DNA from: CAYMPH01 sp964392365
GTDB taxonomy: Bacteria; Spirochaetota; UBA4802; UBA5550
Length of the DNA: 64,000 nt
Direction of reading: 5' to 3'
Assembly: GCA_964392365.1 (NCBI GenBank)
Contig: CAYMPH010000001.1
Span: 450,060-514,059 of the forward strand
The notes below the pieces were generated by a model. It searched no databases, was not told the DNA's origin, and saw only the letters and a list, made by a program, of their open reading frames with translations. The position numbers were made by a program, and so were the translations under genes. Shown here in pieces: positions 40,511-49,041 of this stretch (the stretch's first letter is position 1; each line of letters opens with the position of its first letter).

Positions 40511-40612
40511 AAATAGAAAAAGACCTTGAGGTCTGCGCCGACTGAGCAGGCGGCTTTCGGGTGGATTCTCAAGGAGGGCTGCTTTTCCGCTTAAAAGCAG
40601 TCCTTCTTGAGA
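40511..40612 (-). other. GC-rich structured element, possible small RNA
   Basis: This block is much richer in G and C than its surroundings. On the minus strand it opens with a long stem (CTCAAGAAGGACTGCTTTT with AAAAGCAGCCCTCCTTGAG, loop of 6), then a GC-rich stretch, and ends with AGACC-TCAA-GGTCT followed by TTTTTC, an intrinsic terminator. CCTTGAG in the second strand of the long stem can instead pair with CTCAAGG at the terminator, so two structures exclude each other. It lies 54 bases after the flavodoxin stop. It may be a small RNA, a 3'-UTR element or an attenuator. No known family was recognised. Confidence 0.5.
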
Positions 40613-40666
40613 GTGTCATTACACCTTCCATTCGAAGTAGAAGAGCAAGCCCTGTGCCAGCAGAAA

Positions 40667-41227
40667 TTAAATAAGTCCCGTAACCCACTTCCTGATTTTC
40701 TCCCAGTCCCTGAAATCTCCAAACTTTTCAATACCTAAAAACATCTTTGCCATAAATTTTTCAAATCCGTTTTTTGGCGGAGTTATCATTCCGCCGAATA
40801 CTATTTTAGAAACAGGAGTGAATCCGACTGCAATCTGATCCGGATAAAGTTCCGCTTTATCTCGTGTTTTTTTCTTTTCCGATGTTATTGTTGCACACAT
40901 TATAAAAACAGCAGTTTTTACTTTATTTAATGCGACCCGGTTTTTTTCTACGTATGATAAAATGTCAGGATGTGGTTTTGCGCCGTTGATTGCAGAACCA
41001 AGAATTACAAGATTATATTTTGATAAATCATCAGTTGACTGTGAAGCCTGTGATATTGTGACATTGCATTTTTTAACTTCGAGTTCTTTTTTCATGAACT
41101 CTGCGGTTTCTCTGGTTGAACCTTTAAAAGAAGCATAAACAATAAGTACATTCTTCACTTTTTCCACCTTTGCCTGCGCGCTTGTAAATATGAATAAGGC
41201 GAGAAGCGCAATCAGTATTTTTTTCAT
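40667..41227 (-). CDS. Exported flavodoxin-like protein
   Basis: The 186-aa product has a clear signal peptide (KKILIALLALFIFTSAQA) and then a flavodoxin fold: VLIVYASFKGSTRETAEFMK (FMN phosphate loop, residues about 28-46), LVILGSAINGAKPHPDIL and TAVFIMCATIT. The C-terminal part resembles HemG-like and menaquinone-dependent flavodoxin-like proteins (KNGFEKFMAKM). Flavodoxins are usually cytosolic; this one is predicted outside, so it may carry a flavin in the periplasm. A promoter-like motif lies at 41350. Confidence 0.8.
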   Translation of the reverse strand: MKKILIALLALFIFTSAQAKVEKVKNVLIVYASFKGSTRETAEFMKKELEVKKCNVTISQASQSTDDLSKYNLVILGSAINGAKPHPDILSYVEKNRVALNKVKTAVFIMCATITSEKKKTRDKAELYPDQIAVGFTPVSKIVFGGMITPPKNGFEKFMAKMFLGIEKFGDFRDWEKIRKWVTGLI

Positions 41228-41349
41228 TTAAATCTCCGTTTTGTAATGAGAATTTTCTAGAATATATTTTAAGATTTGTATTTTTATGTGAAGCTGATAA
41301 ATTAAAATCATATCAAATTTTAAAAAAGTTTTCTGTAAGCAGATCCTTT

Positions 41350-41367
41350 GTCAAGAATTATAGTTGA
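41350..41367 (-). promoter_or_regulatory. ACTATAATTC promoter-like motif, flavodoxin
   Basis: The minus strand reads TCAACTATAATTCTTGAC, 18 bases identical to the motif at 57877..57894. It is 123 bases before the flavodoxin start. Confidence 0.45.
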
Positions 41368-41422
41368 ATTAGGAAGTGAAACATGCAGCATTATTCATAT
41401 TATAAACACAGGATGGATAAAA

Positions 41423-42613
41423 ATGACGAAACCTCTTGATGGAATAAAAGTCCTGGATCTTACAAGGTATATCCCCGGTCCGTTTGCAACTCAGCTGCTT
41501 GCGGATTTCGGTGCTGAAATTATTAAAGTCGAAGAGACAGCTGGTGAGCTGATGCGGATACTTCCACCTTTCAAAGGCGGAATGAGTACAATATTCTGTT
41601 CATTCAATAGAAATAAAAAAAGTATAGCTCTTGATTTAAAAAGTGAAAAGGGCAGAGAGATTTTCAGAAAACTTGCTTCAGGCGTTGATATCATTATCGA
41701 GCAGTACAGGCCCGGGGTTATGGATAAAATGGGTATCGGATATAATTCTTTAAAGATTGGCAATGAGAAATTGATCTACTGTTCACTAACAGGTTACGGC
41801 CTTAGCGGACCCTGGTTTGACAGGGCAGGGCATGATATTAATTATCTTAATACTGCCGGGATATCAGCTCTTACTGCAGGAAGAGATGGAGTGCCGGTAA
41901 TATCTTCGGTGCAGATTGCTGATATTGCAGGAGGGAGTCTGTTTGCAGTTATAGGCATTCTTCTTGCTCTTTTTCAGAGAAGCAGAAGCGGCAAGGGGCA
42001 GATGTGTGATATTGCAATGATGGATGGGGCATTAAGCCTTCTATCATATACATTAGGTGACTGGTGCGGAAAAGGGATTGTTCCTGAATCAGGGAAGGAG
42101 TTCCTTACAGGCGGATTTGCAATGTACAATACTTACAGATGCAGTGACGGTAAATATGTCGGGCTTGGCGCAATTGAAGGAAAATTCTGGAGCGGATTTT
42201 GTAAAAAAATCGGACGGGAAGATTTAATCGGCTGCCAGTTTGATATTTCAAAACAGGATGAGATGATTGCGGATATAAGCTGTATTATGCTTGGTAAATC
42301 CAGAGATGAATGGGTAGATTATTTTTCTGATTCTGATATCTGCTTCACTCCTGTTCTTGCTCTTGATGAGGTGTCAGAGCATGAACAGGTAAAGGCGAGA
42401 GAGATGCTTCATAAAATTATTAATTTCCGGGGAAGCGGAGAAAATCTTGTTGTGACTGGGAATCCGGTTAAGCTTTCGGAAACACCATGCGAAATAAAAC
42501 TGCAATTTCCTGATGCAGGCGGAGATACAATGAAAATACTCACTGAATCAGGCTATACTGAATTTGAAGTTAATGAATTTATCCGTGAAAAAATAGTTTT
42601 CCAGAAGTTATAG
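41423..42613 (+). CDS. Family III CoA-transferase (CaiB/BaiF, AMACR-like)
   Basis: With the ATG at 41423 (AGGATGG 6 bases upstream) the product is 396 aa; a TTG at 41348 would extend it by 25 unlikely residues. Motifs are LDGIKVLDLTRYIPGPF at the N-terminus (core VLDLTRYIPGP), GLSGPWFDRAGHDINY with the likely catalytic Asp, and SRSGKGQMCDIAMMDG. GHDINY is typical of the alpha-methylacyl-CoA racemase branch. The reaction is either CoA transfer or epimerisation of an acyl-CoA. No other beta-oxidation genes are near. Confidence 0.85.
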   Translation: MTKPLDGIKVLDLTRYIPGPFATQLLADFGAEIIKVEETAGELMRILPPFKGGMSTIFCSFNRNKKSIALDLKSEKGREIFRKLASGVDIIIEQYRPGVMDKMGIGYNSLKIGNEKLIYCSLTGYGLSGPWFDRAGHDINYLNTAGISALTAGRDGVPVISSVQIADIAGGSLFAVIGILLALFQRSRSGKGQMCDIAMMDGALSLLSYTLGDWCGKGIVPESGKEFLTGGFAMYNTYRCSDGKYVGLGAIEGKFWSGFCKKIGREDLIGCQFDISKQDEMIADISCIMLGKSRDEWVDYFSDSDICFTPVLALDEVSEHEQVKAREMLHKIINFRGSGENLVVTGNPVKLSETPCEIKLQFPDAGGDTMKILTESGYTEFEVNEFIREKIVFQKL

Positions 42614-42693
42614 AGCATTAGTATGGGTTAATATAGGCTAACATCTATTTGTGATATATCTTTAAAAAACTTTTTAAATTATTAAAAATGGAT

Positions 42694-42734
42694 GCTCTGA
42701 CCCCTCGTATTATCAATATTGATGCTCTGACCCC
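42694..42734 (-). repeat. Two RAYT-type repeats
   Basis: Two copies of GCTCTGACCCC, at 42694..42704 and 42724..42734 (30 bases apart), are in inverse orientation to those near the transposase at 2.0 kb. They lie in the gap before the tetR promoter. Confidence 0.7.
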
Positions 42735-42805
42735 GCAAAAATAGGATCAAAACTTTCAATTTTTACAAAATTTTTCAAAAAAAATCAATTTTTTTAAACT
42801 TTTAG

Positions 42806-42834
42806 TTGACTGACAGTCAGTCAGTGTGTAGATT
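42806..42834 (+). promoter_or_regulatory. tetR promoter with overlapping operator
   Basis: TTGACT (42806..42811), a 17-base spacer and TAGATT (42829..42834) form a promoter. The palindrome TGACTGACAGTCAGTCA (42807..42823) overlaps the -35 box. It is a typical TetR operator, so the regulator probably represses itself and, by read-through, the genes behind it. Confidence 0.75.
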
Positions 42835-42865
42835 ATTATAAAAATAATGAGTGTTTCGAGGATAT

Positions 42866-43513
42866 ATGGCCAGAATATCAAAACCCCCTGAAGAAAGAAA
42901 AGAAGAGATTATAGACGCAGCAGCTAAATTATTTTCTATTAAAGGGGTAAATGAAACAGCAGTAAACGAAATAGTCAGAGAGGTCGGCGTTGCTCAGGGG
43001 CTTTTCTACTATTATTTCAAATCAAAAGACGATCTTATTGAGGCAGTTTGCGACAGATACTCGGAAAAGCTTATTGTAATGGTTGAAGAAAAAATAAGCC
43101 GTAAAGACATGAATTCTCTGGAAAAGCTTAAAATATTTTTTTCATTAACTGATGAATCAGAAGTGCAGCAGAATATTAATCTTGTAGAGTATATTCATGA
43201 TAAGAACAGGATTTCACTGCATGAGAAAATTGCCAGAAAAACAACGAAAAAATTCGTTGAGATGTTTAGAAGTGTTATTGAGCAGGGGGTCAAAGAAAAA
43301 GTTTTCAATGTTGATAATGTTGAGGTAGCTGCTCAGTTCCTGGTGGTAGGATTCGGTCATCTTCATGAGTCTGTGGATATAGATCCGGATCCTGAAAAAT
43401 TAAAAATCTGGGCTGAGGGTGCTCTGGATGTTTTAAAAAGAGTGCTGGGTATTAAAAAAGATTTAAAAGTTACTGATATTTTTGCAGAGCATATTCAGGA
43501 AGTTTCATTTTAG
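42866..43513 (+). CDS. TetR/AcrR-family regulator
   Basis: With the ATG at 42866 (GAGG 4 bases upstream) the product is 215 aa. The N-terminal helix-turn-helix has the family sequence RKEEIIDAAAKLFSIKGVNETAVNEIV followed by GVAQGLFYYYFKSKDDLIEAV, where YYYFKSKDDL is diagnostic. The C-terminal ligand domain is not assignable. The operator at 42807..42823 lies over its own promoter. It heads a cluster that runs to 50361 on the same strand. Confidence 0.9.
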   Translation: MARISKPPEERKEEIIDAAAKLFSIKGVNETAVNEIVREVGVAQGLFYYYFKSKDDLIEAVCDRYSEKLIVMVEEKISRKDMNSLEKLKIFFSLTDESEVQQNINLVEYIHDKNRISLHEKIARKTTKKFVEMFRSVIEQGVKEKVFNVDNVEVAAQFLVVGFGHLHESVDIDPDPEKLKIWAEGALDVLKRVLGIKKDLKVTDIFAEHIQEVSF

Positions 43514-43558
43514 AATATCTGAATAAAAATTTATGCAATATGCAATGAGGAGGTCACT

Positions 43559-44251
43559 ATGAAAGTCAATTCAAACACAAACTGGAAAAAGCTTATTGTT
43601 TCTGTTGTCATTAAATATCTGTCATCCATATTAATCGTCAGCTGCATTTTGTTTATTCCCGCATGGACAATAAATTACTGGAACGGATGGGTGCTGATGG
43701 CTATTATGTTTATTCCGATGCTTTTAGTAATGATTTACCTCATAATAAAAGATCCGGAACTAGTCGAAAAAAGGATCAAAACTGGGGAGAAAGAGAAGGA
43801 GCAGCAGACATTCCGTAAAATCGGTACTATTTGTTTACTGGTCGAATTTATAATTCCTGGATTTGATTACAGGTTTCAATGGTCAGCTGTTCCACTGTGG
43901 CTTGTTGCACTTTCATCAGTTGTTTTCTTGCTGGGATATTTCATGTTTTTTATGGTAATGAAACAGAATACCTATGCATCAAGGGTTGTTGAAATTCAGG
44001 ACAATCAGAAAATAATTGATACCGGGCTTTACAGCGTGGTGAGGCATCCTATGTACACTGCAATTATTCTGGTATATTGCTCTGCGGCTCTTGTTCTCGG
44101 TTCCTATTTTGCGTTAATTCAATCACTTGCCTGGCCGTTAATATTTGCATTCAGGATCAGGAACGAGGAAAAAGTTATGATGAACGGTCTTGAAGGCTAT
44201 TCTGATTATACAAAGAAAGTGAAATACAGAATAGTACCTTTTATCTGGTAG
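43559..44251 (+). CDS. ICMT-like membrane methyltransferase, copy 1
   Basis: The 230-aa protein has about five membrane helices and the isoprenylcysteine carboxyl methyltransferase/PEMT signature at its C-terminus: NTYASRVVEIQDNQKIIDTGLYSVVRHPMYTAII, in which GLYSVVRHPMY binds SAM, then NEEKVMMNGLEGYSDYTKKV. These enzymes methylate lipids or lipid-linked substrates in the membrane. GGAGG precedes the ATG. It is 45 bases after tetR and followed by a close paralogue. Confidence 0.85.
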   Translation: MKVNSNTNWKKLIVSVVIKYLSSILIVSCILFIPAWTINYWNGWVLMAIMFIPMLLVMIYLIIKDPELVEKRIKTGEKEKEQQTFRKIGTICLLVEFIIPGFDYRFQWSAVPLWLVALSSVVFLLGYFMFFMVMKQNTYASRVVEIQDNQKIIDTGLYSVVRHPMYTAIILVYCSAALVLGSYFALIQSLAWPLIFAFRIRNEEKVMMNGLEGYSDYTKKVKYRIVPFIW

Positions 44252-44329
44252 GCCGTGGCTCTGAAAAATAAAAACTTATAAATTTAATTAATGAAGTTGA
44301 AATCAGATAATAAGCAGGGAGGTAACGAT

Positions 44330-45022
44330 ATGCAGGCTAACACAAACATTAACATTAAAAAGCTTCTGGTTACAGTATTAACCAGGTACTTCGGATCGTT
44401 GATAGTTATCGGATGCATATTGTTCATTCCTGCAGGGACAATCTATTACCGGAATGGATGGATTTTAATTGGAGCATTTTTTATTCCAATGATATTTGTA
44501 TTTTTTTATCTTGTTACGAAAAATCCGGAGCTTCTGGAAAAAAGAATGAGGATGAAAGAAAATCAAAAAGAGCAGAAGTCTATTCAGAAGATATTTTCGA
44601 TTATGTTTCTTATTGAATTTATTATTCCAGGACTGGATTTCAGGTTCCAATGGTCATATGTACCAATGTGGCTGATAATAGTTTCCACATTCATGGTTGT
44701 ACTGGGATATTTTCTCGTTTTTAATGTAATAAAACAGAACAGCTATGCATCAAGGGTAGTTGAAATTCAGGATAAGCAGGAAATTATTGATACCGGCTTT
44801 TACAGTGTTGTGAGACATCCTATGTATTCATTCATGCTTATTATTTTTATTTTCTCGCCGCTTGTTCTTGGATCATATTACGCCATTATCCCTGCATTAA
44901 CTTTTCCATTTACTCTGGCATACAGGATCAAAAACGAGGAGGAAGTATTAATGCAGGGACTTGACGGATATAAAGACTATATAAACAGGGTCAGATACAG
45001 ACTGATACCTTTTATATGGTAG
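44330..45022 (+). CDS. ICMT-like membrane methyltransferase, copy 2
   Basis: From the ATG with GGGAGG 7 bases upstream the product is 230 aa, the same length as the preceding paralogue. It shares the layout and the C-terminal motif (GFYSVVRHPMYSFML, NEEEVLMQGLDGYKDY). Most of the differences lie in the membrane helices. The pair arose by tandem duplication. Two copies could methylate different lipids or form a heterodimer. Confidence 0.85.
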   Translation: MQANTNINIKKLLVTVLTRYFGSLIVIGCILFIPAGTIYYRNGWILIGAFFIPMIFVFFYLVTKNPELLEKRMRMKENQKEQKSIQKIFSIMFLIEFIIPGLDFRFQWSYVPMWLIIVSTFMVVLGYFLVFNVIKQNSYASRVVEIQDKQEIIDTGFYSVVRHPMYSFMLIIFIFSPLVLGSYYAIIPALTFPFTLAYRIKNEEEVLMQGLDGYKDYINRVRYRLIPFIW

Positions 45023-45084
45023 ACTGTTTGACTGATATATAATAGAATAAAATGCATAGCATATAAAATTATCTGGAGGACTTA

Positions 45085-45831
45085 ATGAAAAAATTATTCT
45101 TTTCTGCAGCACTTATTTTTATTTCACAGGTTCTCTTTGCCCAGAATGCGAAGGAGATAATCAGAAAAGCTGAAGAGTCAATGAGAGGTGATACACAGGT
45201 GTCTCTTATGACAATCACAATAAAGAATCCTAAATGGACAAGGCAGATGGAGATGAAAAGCTGGGACGACAGGCTGAAGAAACGATCATTCTCTGAAATC
45301 ATTGCACCGAAAAAAGATGCAGGAAACAGGTTTCTGCTGATTGATAAAAATATGACTCATTTTATACCAAAGCTTCAGCAGGAGATAAAAATATCGCCAT
45401 CGATGATGCTTCAGTCGTGGATGGGGTCGGATTTCACCAATGACGATATAGTTAAGGAATCCAGCATACTTGATGACTATAACCATTCGATTTCCGGCAA
45501 AGATAAGGTTGACGGTTATGAGTGCTGGAAAATTGAGCTGAAGCCGAAACCGGACGCTGCAGTTGTGTGGGGTAAGATCGTTTATTTTGCAAGGGTCAGT
45601 GACGCTCTGCCTGTGAAGGAGGAATTTTACAATGAACACGGCGTTATGAAAAAACTTATGACCTTTACGGACTTTAAAAAAATGCACGACCGGGTTATTC
45701 CAACTGTTTATAAAATGAGAACTGTAGGCAAGGAAGAGGACAGATATACTCTGATGGAAATAAAAAATATTCAGTTTAACACTCCAATTCCGAACAGAAT
45801 ATTTGCACTTCAGAATTTAAAAAGGAAGTAA
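45085..45831 (+). CDS. LolA-like outer-membrane lipoprotein-sorting protein
   Basis: The 248-aa product has a signal peptide (KKLFFSAALIFISQVLFA, cut near residue 20) and the LolA/LppX-like half-barrel fold (AEESMRGDTQVSLMTITI; then DYNHSISGKDKVDGYECWKIEL; PVKEEFYNEHGVM). This group is annotated as outer membrane lipoprotein-sorting protein and is often found with RND or ABC exporters. It binds hydrophobic ligands in the periplasm and would hand them from the ABC transporter to the outer membrane. GGAGG precedes the ATG. Confidence 0.82.
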   Translation: MKKLFFSAALIFISQVLFAQNAKEIIRKAEESMRGDTQVSLMTITIKNPKWTRQMEMKSWDDRLKKRSFSEIIAPKKDAGNRFLLIDKNMTHFIPKLQQEIKISPSMMLQSWMGSDFTNDDIVKESSILDDYNHSISGKDKVDGYECWKIELKPKPDAAVVWGKIVYFARVSDALPVKEEFYNEHGVMKKLMTFTDFKKMHDRVIPTVYKMRTVGKEEDRYTLMEIKNIQFNTPIPNRIFALQNLKRK

Positions 45832-45833
45832 CT

Positions 45834-47084
45834 ATGGATAAGGAGAAAAATCTGTCTCTGGCATTAATGCTCGCCTGGAGAAACGTATGGAAGAATAAAA
45901 GGCGCACTGTGCTGACTCTTCTTACGACTTTTGTAGGCTGTATCATGATTATTTTTTTCAACGCTATGGCCAAGGGCGGCCATGACCAGATGATAGAGGA
46001 TACTGTTTCCAGAAATGCCGGGCATATTCAGGTGCAGGCAAAAGGATTCTGGGAAAATAAGGGCATTGAAGACGCTTTTATTCCTGATGAGAAACTGATG
46101 AAGGCAATTGAAAATGACAAGGATATAGCAGGCTTTGCTGAGCGCATTCATGCAGGCGGGCTGATGTCATTCAAGGACACAACATCAGGTGTTATGGTTC
46201 AGGGAATTGATCCTGATAAGGATAAGTCCGTATCAAACATATATAAAAGCATTCTGCCAGGAGGCAGGTTCCTGAAATCAGATGATTCAAGGCACATTAT
46301 TATAGGCGAAACTCTGGCAAAAAATATTGGAGCTAAAACAGGCGATAAGACTGCATTGATATCACAGGGTTTTGACGGTTCCATAGCAGCGGAACATCTT
46401 GTAATTGTAGGAATATTCAGGACAGGCACTCTTGAATATGACAGCGCTCTGATAATTATGCCGATAAAACAGGCTGCAGATACATTCAGCATGAATGATT
46501 TTATCAACTCTATTACCATTCGTGTAAAAAAGATTGATGATTGCTACGATGTAAGGGACAGGCTGATAAAAAATATTGATAAGTCTAAAATTGATGTTCT
46601 CGGATGGAAGGAGCTCATGCCTGACATAGTCCAATTTATAATTATGGATGATATAAGCGCTTACATTTTTGATTTTATTTTATTTATGATTGTGGCATTC
46701 GCAGTGCTCAATACAATACAGATGTCTGTTTTTGAAAGAATCAGGGAATTCGGCGTTATGCTCGCACTTGGAACAAGGCCCGGTCAGATTACTTCAATAA
46801 TTCTTGTTGAGTCGCTTATTATTTCTCTGCTTGGAGTTGTCCTCGGATCAATTGGCGGGAGTCTGCTCAGCTGGTATTTTTTTATCAATCCTATAAATTA
46901 CGGAGAGTATTCAAAAGAGATGGCTGCAATCGGGATGAATACAACCATTATGCCTGCAGATATGACCATGCTCAATCTTTCTGTTACGGTAATACTTACA
47001 ATATTGCTGTCAGTTCTGTTTTCAATAATACCTGCCAGAAAAGCGTCGCGGTTAAATCCGGTTGAAGCCATCAGGCATCTGTAA
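45834..47084 (+). CDS. FtsX-like ABC permease 1
   Basis: The 416-aa protein has the MacB/LolC/E layout: an N-terminal helix (TVLTLLTTFVGCIMIIFFNAM), a large periplasmic domain (about 50-270), then three helices with the FtsX motif VFERIREFGVMLALGTRPGQI. It starts 2 bases after the LolA-like gene. Together with permease 2 and the ATPase it would form a type VII mechanotransmission ABC transporter that pushes lipid-like cargo from the inner membrane to LolA. Confidence 0.88.
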   Translation: MDKEKNLSLALMLAWRNVWKNKRRTVLTLLTTFVGCIMIIFFNAMAKGGHDQMIEDTVSRNAGHIQVQAKGFWENKGIEDAFIPDEKLMKAIENDKDIAGFAERIHAGGLMSFKDTTSGVMVQGIDPDKDKSVSNIYKSILPGGRFLKSDDSRHIIIGETLAKNIGAKTGDKTALISQGFDGSIAAEHLVIVGIFRTGTLEYDSALIIMPIKQAADTFSMNDFINSITIRVKKIDDCYDVRDRLIKNIDKSKIDVLGWKELMPDIVQFIIMDDISAYIFDFILFMIVAFAVLNTIQMSVFERIREFGVMLALGTRPGQITSIILVESLIISLLGVVLGSIGGSLLSWYFFINPINYGEYSKEMAAIGMNTTIMPADMTMLNLSVTVILTILLSVLFSIIPARKASRLNPVEAIRHL

Positions 47085-47097
47085 AGGAGAATTCAAT

Positions 47098-48327
47098 ATG
47101 AATACGTTTATAATGCTCAGCTGGAGAAATATCTGGAGGCACAGGCGAAGGTCGATCGTGGTTATATCATCAATTGCAATAGGTATAGTCGGCATGCTTG
47201 TTTCCATGGCATTCATGAACAGTCTCGGAGCGCAGATGATTGATAATACAATAAGCACTTCCATCGGGCATATAGCAATACATAAAAAAGGTTTTCAGGA
47301 AAACGCAAAACTGGAATTGAATTTTAATCCGGATAAAAAAATAATAAAGGCTGTCAGTGAATCAGCTTTTTCATACGCGCCTAAGGTTAAGATACAGGGC
47401 ATGGTGAGATCAAGCGAAACTGCCAGAGGTGTTATGATAATAGGGATTGATCCTGCCAGGGAAAAAACAGTTTCCAATATATATAAATACACATCCTCAG
47501 AGAACGGCAGTAAATATCTGGATAATCCTGATGAGAATTCCATTCTTATATCAAAATCCATGGCTAAAAAGCTTGATCTCATAATTGGAGATAAGCTTGT
47601 TCTAATGCTGCAGGACAAACATAATGAAATCAGCGGTGAGGGTCTTGTTGTAAAGGGAATCTTTGAATCGCCGTTTGAGACTCTGGATAAATTCGTTGTT
47701 TATGTAGGAATCAAAAAGCTTCAGAAGATAACAGGCATTGGAAATAATATATCGGAAATAACAATACTTCTTAAAGATAAAAATATTGTTGATCCGGTAA
47801 AGAATACTCTCATCTCAGGAATAGGAAATCCCGGATTGGAAATTCTCACATGGAAAGATATGGCTCCGGATGTTGTAAGCGCTGTAAAACTTTTTGATCA
47901 GATGATGTATATCTTTTTTATGATTATTTTTGTCACTGTTATATTTTCTGTGGCAAATATTCTGATCATGTCCATCATGGAAAGGTTTCATGAAATAGGA
48001 GTAATGAAATCTATAGGCACACGGCCATCCAGAATATTTTTCATGATAATGTTTGAAGCATTGAATCTGTGTCTGGCAGGTCTTGCTTTTGGTTTTTTTG
48101 TAAGCGCCATTGTAATCGGGATAATGTATTATACCGGGCTTGATCTGTCAATATTTGCCGAGTCAATGAGAGTTTACGGTTCAGGAAGCATTCTGTATCC
48201 ATACGTCAAAGTCATGGATATAATAATATCATTTGTAATAGTTATAATAACTGCTGTAACAGCGGCTTTATACCCTGCCATAAAGGCTGCAAGAATAAAA
48301 CCGCTCGAAGCGTTAAATTTTATTTAA
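47098..48327 (+). CDS. FtsX-like ABC permease 2
   Basis: From the ATG with AAAGGAG 8 bases upstream the product is 409 aa. It has the same architecture as permease 1, starting TFIMLSWRNIWRHRRRSIVV, and IMERFHEIGVMKSIGTRPSRI before the last helices. The permeases are paralogues, as LolC and LolE are. The gene follows the first by 13 bases. Confidence 0.88.
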   Translation: MNTFIMLSWRNIWRHRRRSIVVISSIAIGIVGMLVSMAFMNSLGAQMIDNTISTSIGHIAIHKKGFQENAKLELNFNPDKKIIKAVSESAFSYAPKVKIQGMVRSSETARGVMIIGIDPAREKTVSNIYKYTSSENGSKYLDNPDENSILISKSMAKKLDLIIGDKLVLMLQDKHNEISGEGLVVKGIFESPFETLDKFVVYVGIKKLQKITGIGNNISEITILLKDKNIVDPVKNTLISGIGNPGLEILTWKDMAPDVVSAVKLFDQMMYIFFMIIFVTVIFSVANILIMSIMERFHEIGVMKSIGTRPSRIFFMIMFEALNLCLAGLAFGFFVSAIVIGIMYYTGLDLSIFAESMRVYGSGSILYPYVKVMDIIISFVIVIITAVTAALYPAIKAARIKPLEALNFI

Positions 48328-48340
48328 TAAGGAGACTGAT

Positions 48341-49036
48341 ATGTCCCTAATAGAAATAGATACACTGGTAAAAACATATAACACAAACGGACTTGCTGTT
48401 AATGCTATCAGAAAAATAAATCTTGAAGTTAAAAAGGGTGAATTTTCCGCACTGGCTGGGCCATCCGGTTCCGGGAAAACAACGCTTCTGAATTTGATCG
48501 GCGGTCTTGATAAACCTTCATCCGGTTCAATTAAAATTGACGGTTCGGAAATAACCGATCTTTCACCGAGGGCTCTGTCGGATATGCGGCTTAATAAAAT
48601 AGGATTTATTTTTCAGGCATACAACCTAATCCCGGTGCTTTCTGCAGTCGAAAATGTTGAGTATATTCTTCTGCTGCAGGGTGTTGACAAAAAGGAGAGG
48701 CGCGAGAGGTCTGAAGAAATGCTTAAAGAGGTTGGACTTGGAAAAGAAATAAACCGGCTGCCTAAAGAGCTTTCAGGCGGGCAGCAGCAGAGAGTTGCTG
48801 TAGCAAGAGCAATTGTTTCTGAACCTGGTCTCATACTTGCAGACGAACCTACTGCGAATCTTGACCAGAAAACCGGAGCAGGCCTTCTTGATCTGATGCA
48901 CGAGCTGAACAGAGATAAAAAAATCACATTTGTATTTTCAACACATGATCCTATGGTCATGGAAAGAGCAAACAGGCTCATCAACCTGATTGACGGTGAG
49001 GTGGTTTCTGATAAGACTAAAAAGGCAAGGAAATAG
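48341..49036 (+). CDS. LolD/MacB-type ABC ATPase
   Basis: The 231-aa product has Walker A GPSGSGKTT (about residues 41-49), signature LSGGQQQRVA, Walker B LILADEPTANLD and the H-loop in FVFSTHD. Its size and the sequence NLIPVLSAVENVEYILLLQG match the LolD/MacB class. It powers the two permeases encoded upstream. Confidence 0.92.
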   Translation: MSLIEIDTLVKTYNTNGLAVNAIRKINLEVKKGEFSALAGPSGSGKTTLLNLIGGLDKPSSGSIKIDGSEITDLSPRALSDMRLNKIGFIFQAYNLIPVLSAVENVEYILLLQGVDKKERRERSEEMLKEVGLGKEINRLPKELSGGQQQRVAVARAIVSEPGLILADEPTANLDQKTGAGLLDLMHELNRDKKITFVFSTHDPMVMERANRLINLIDGEVVSDKTKKARK

Positions 49037-49041
49037 TTTTT

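Noticed and set aside
40511..40612. SRP RNA, tmRNA or RNase P RNA
   Set aside because: I looked for the SRP GGAA-type tetraloop core, the tmRNA tag frame and the RNase P GAGGAAAGUCC segment; none is present.
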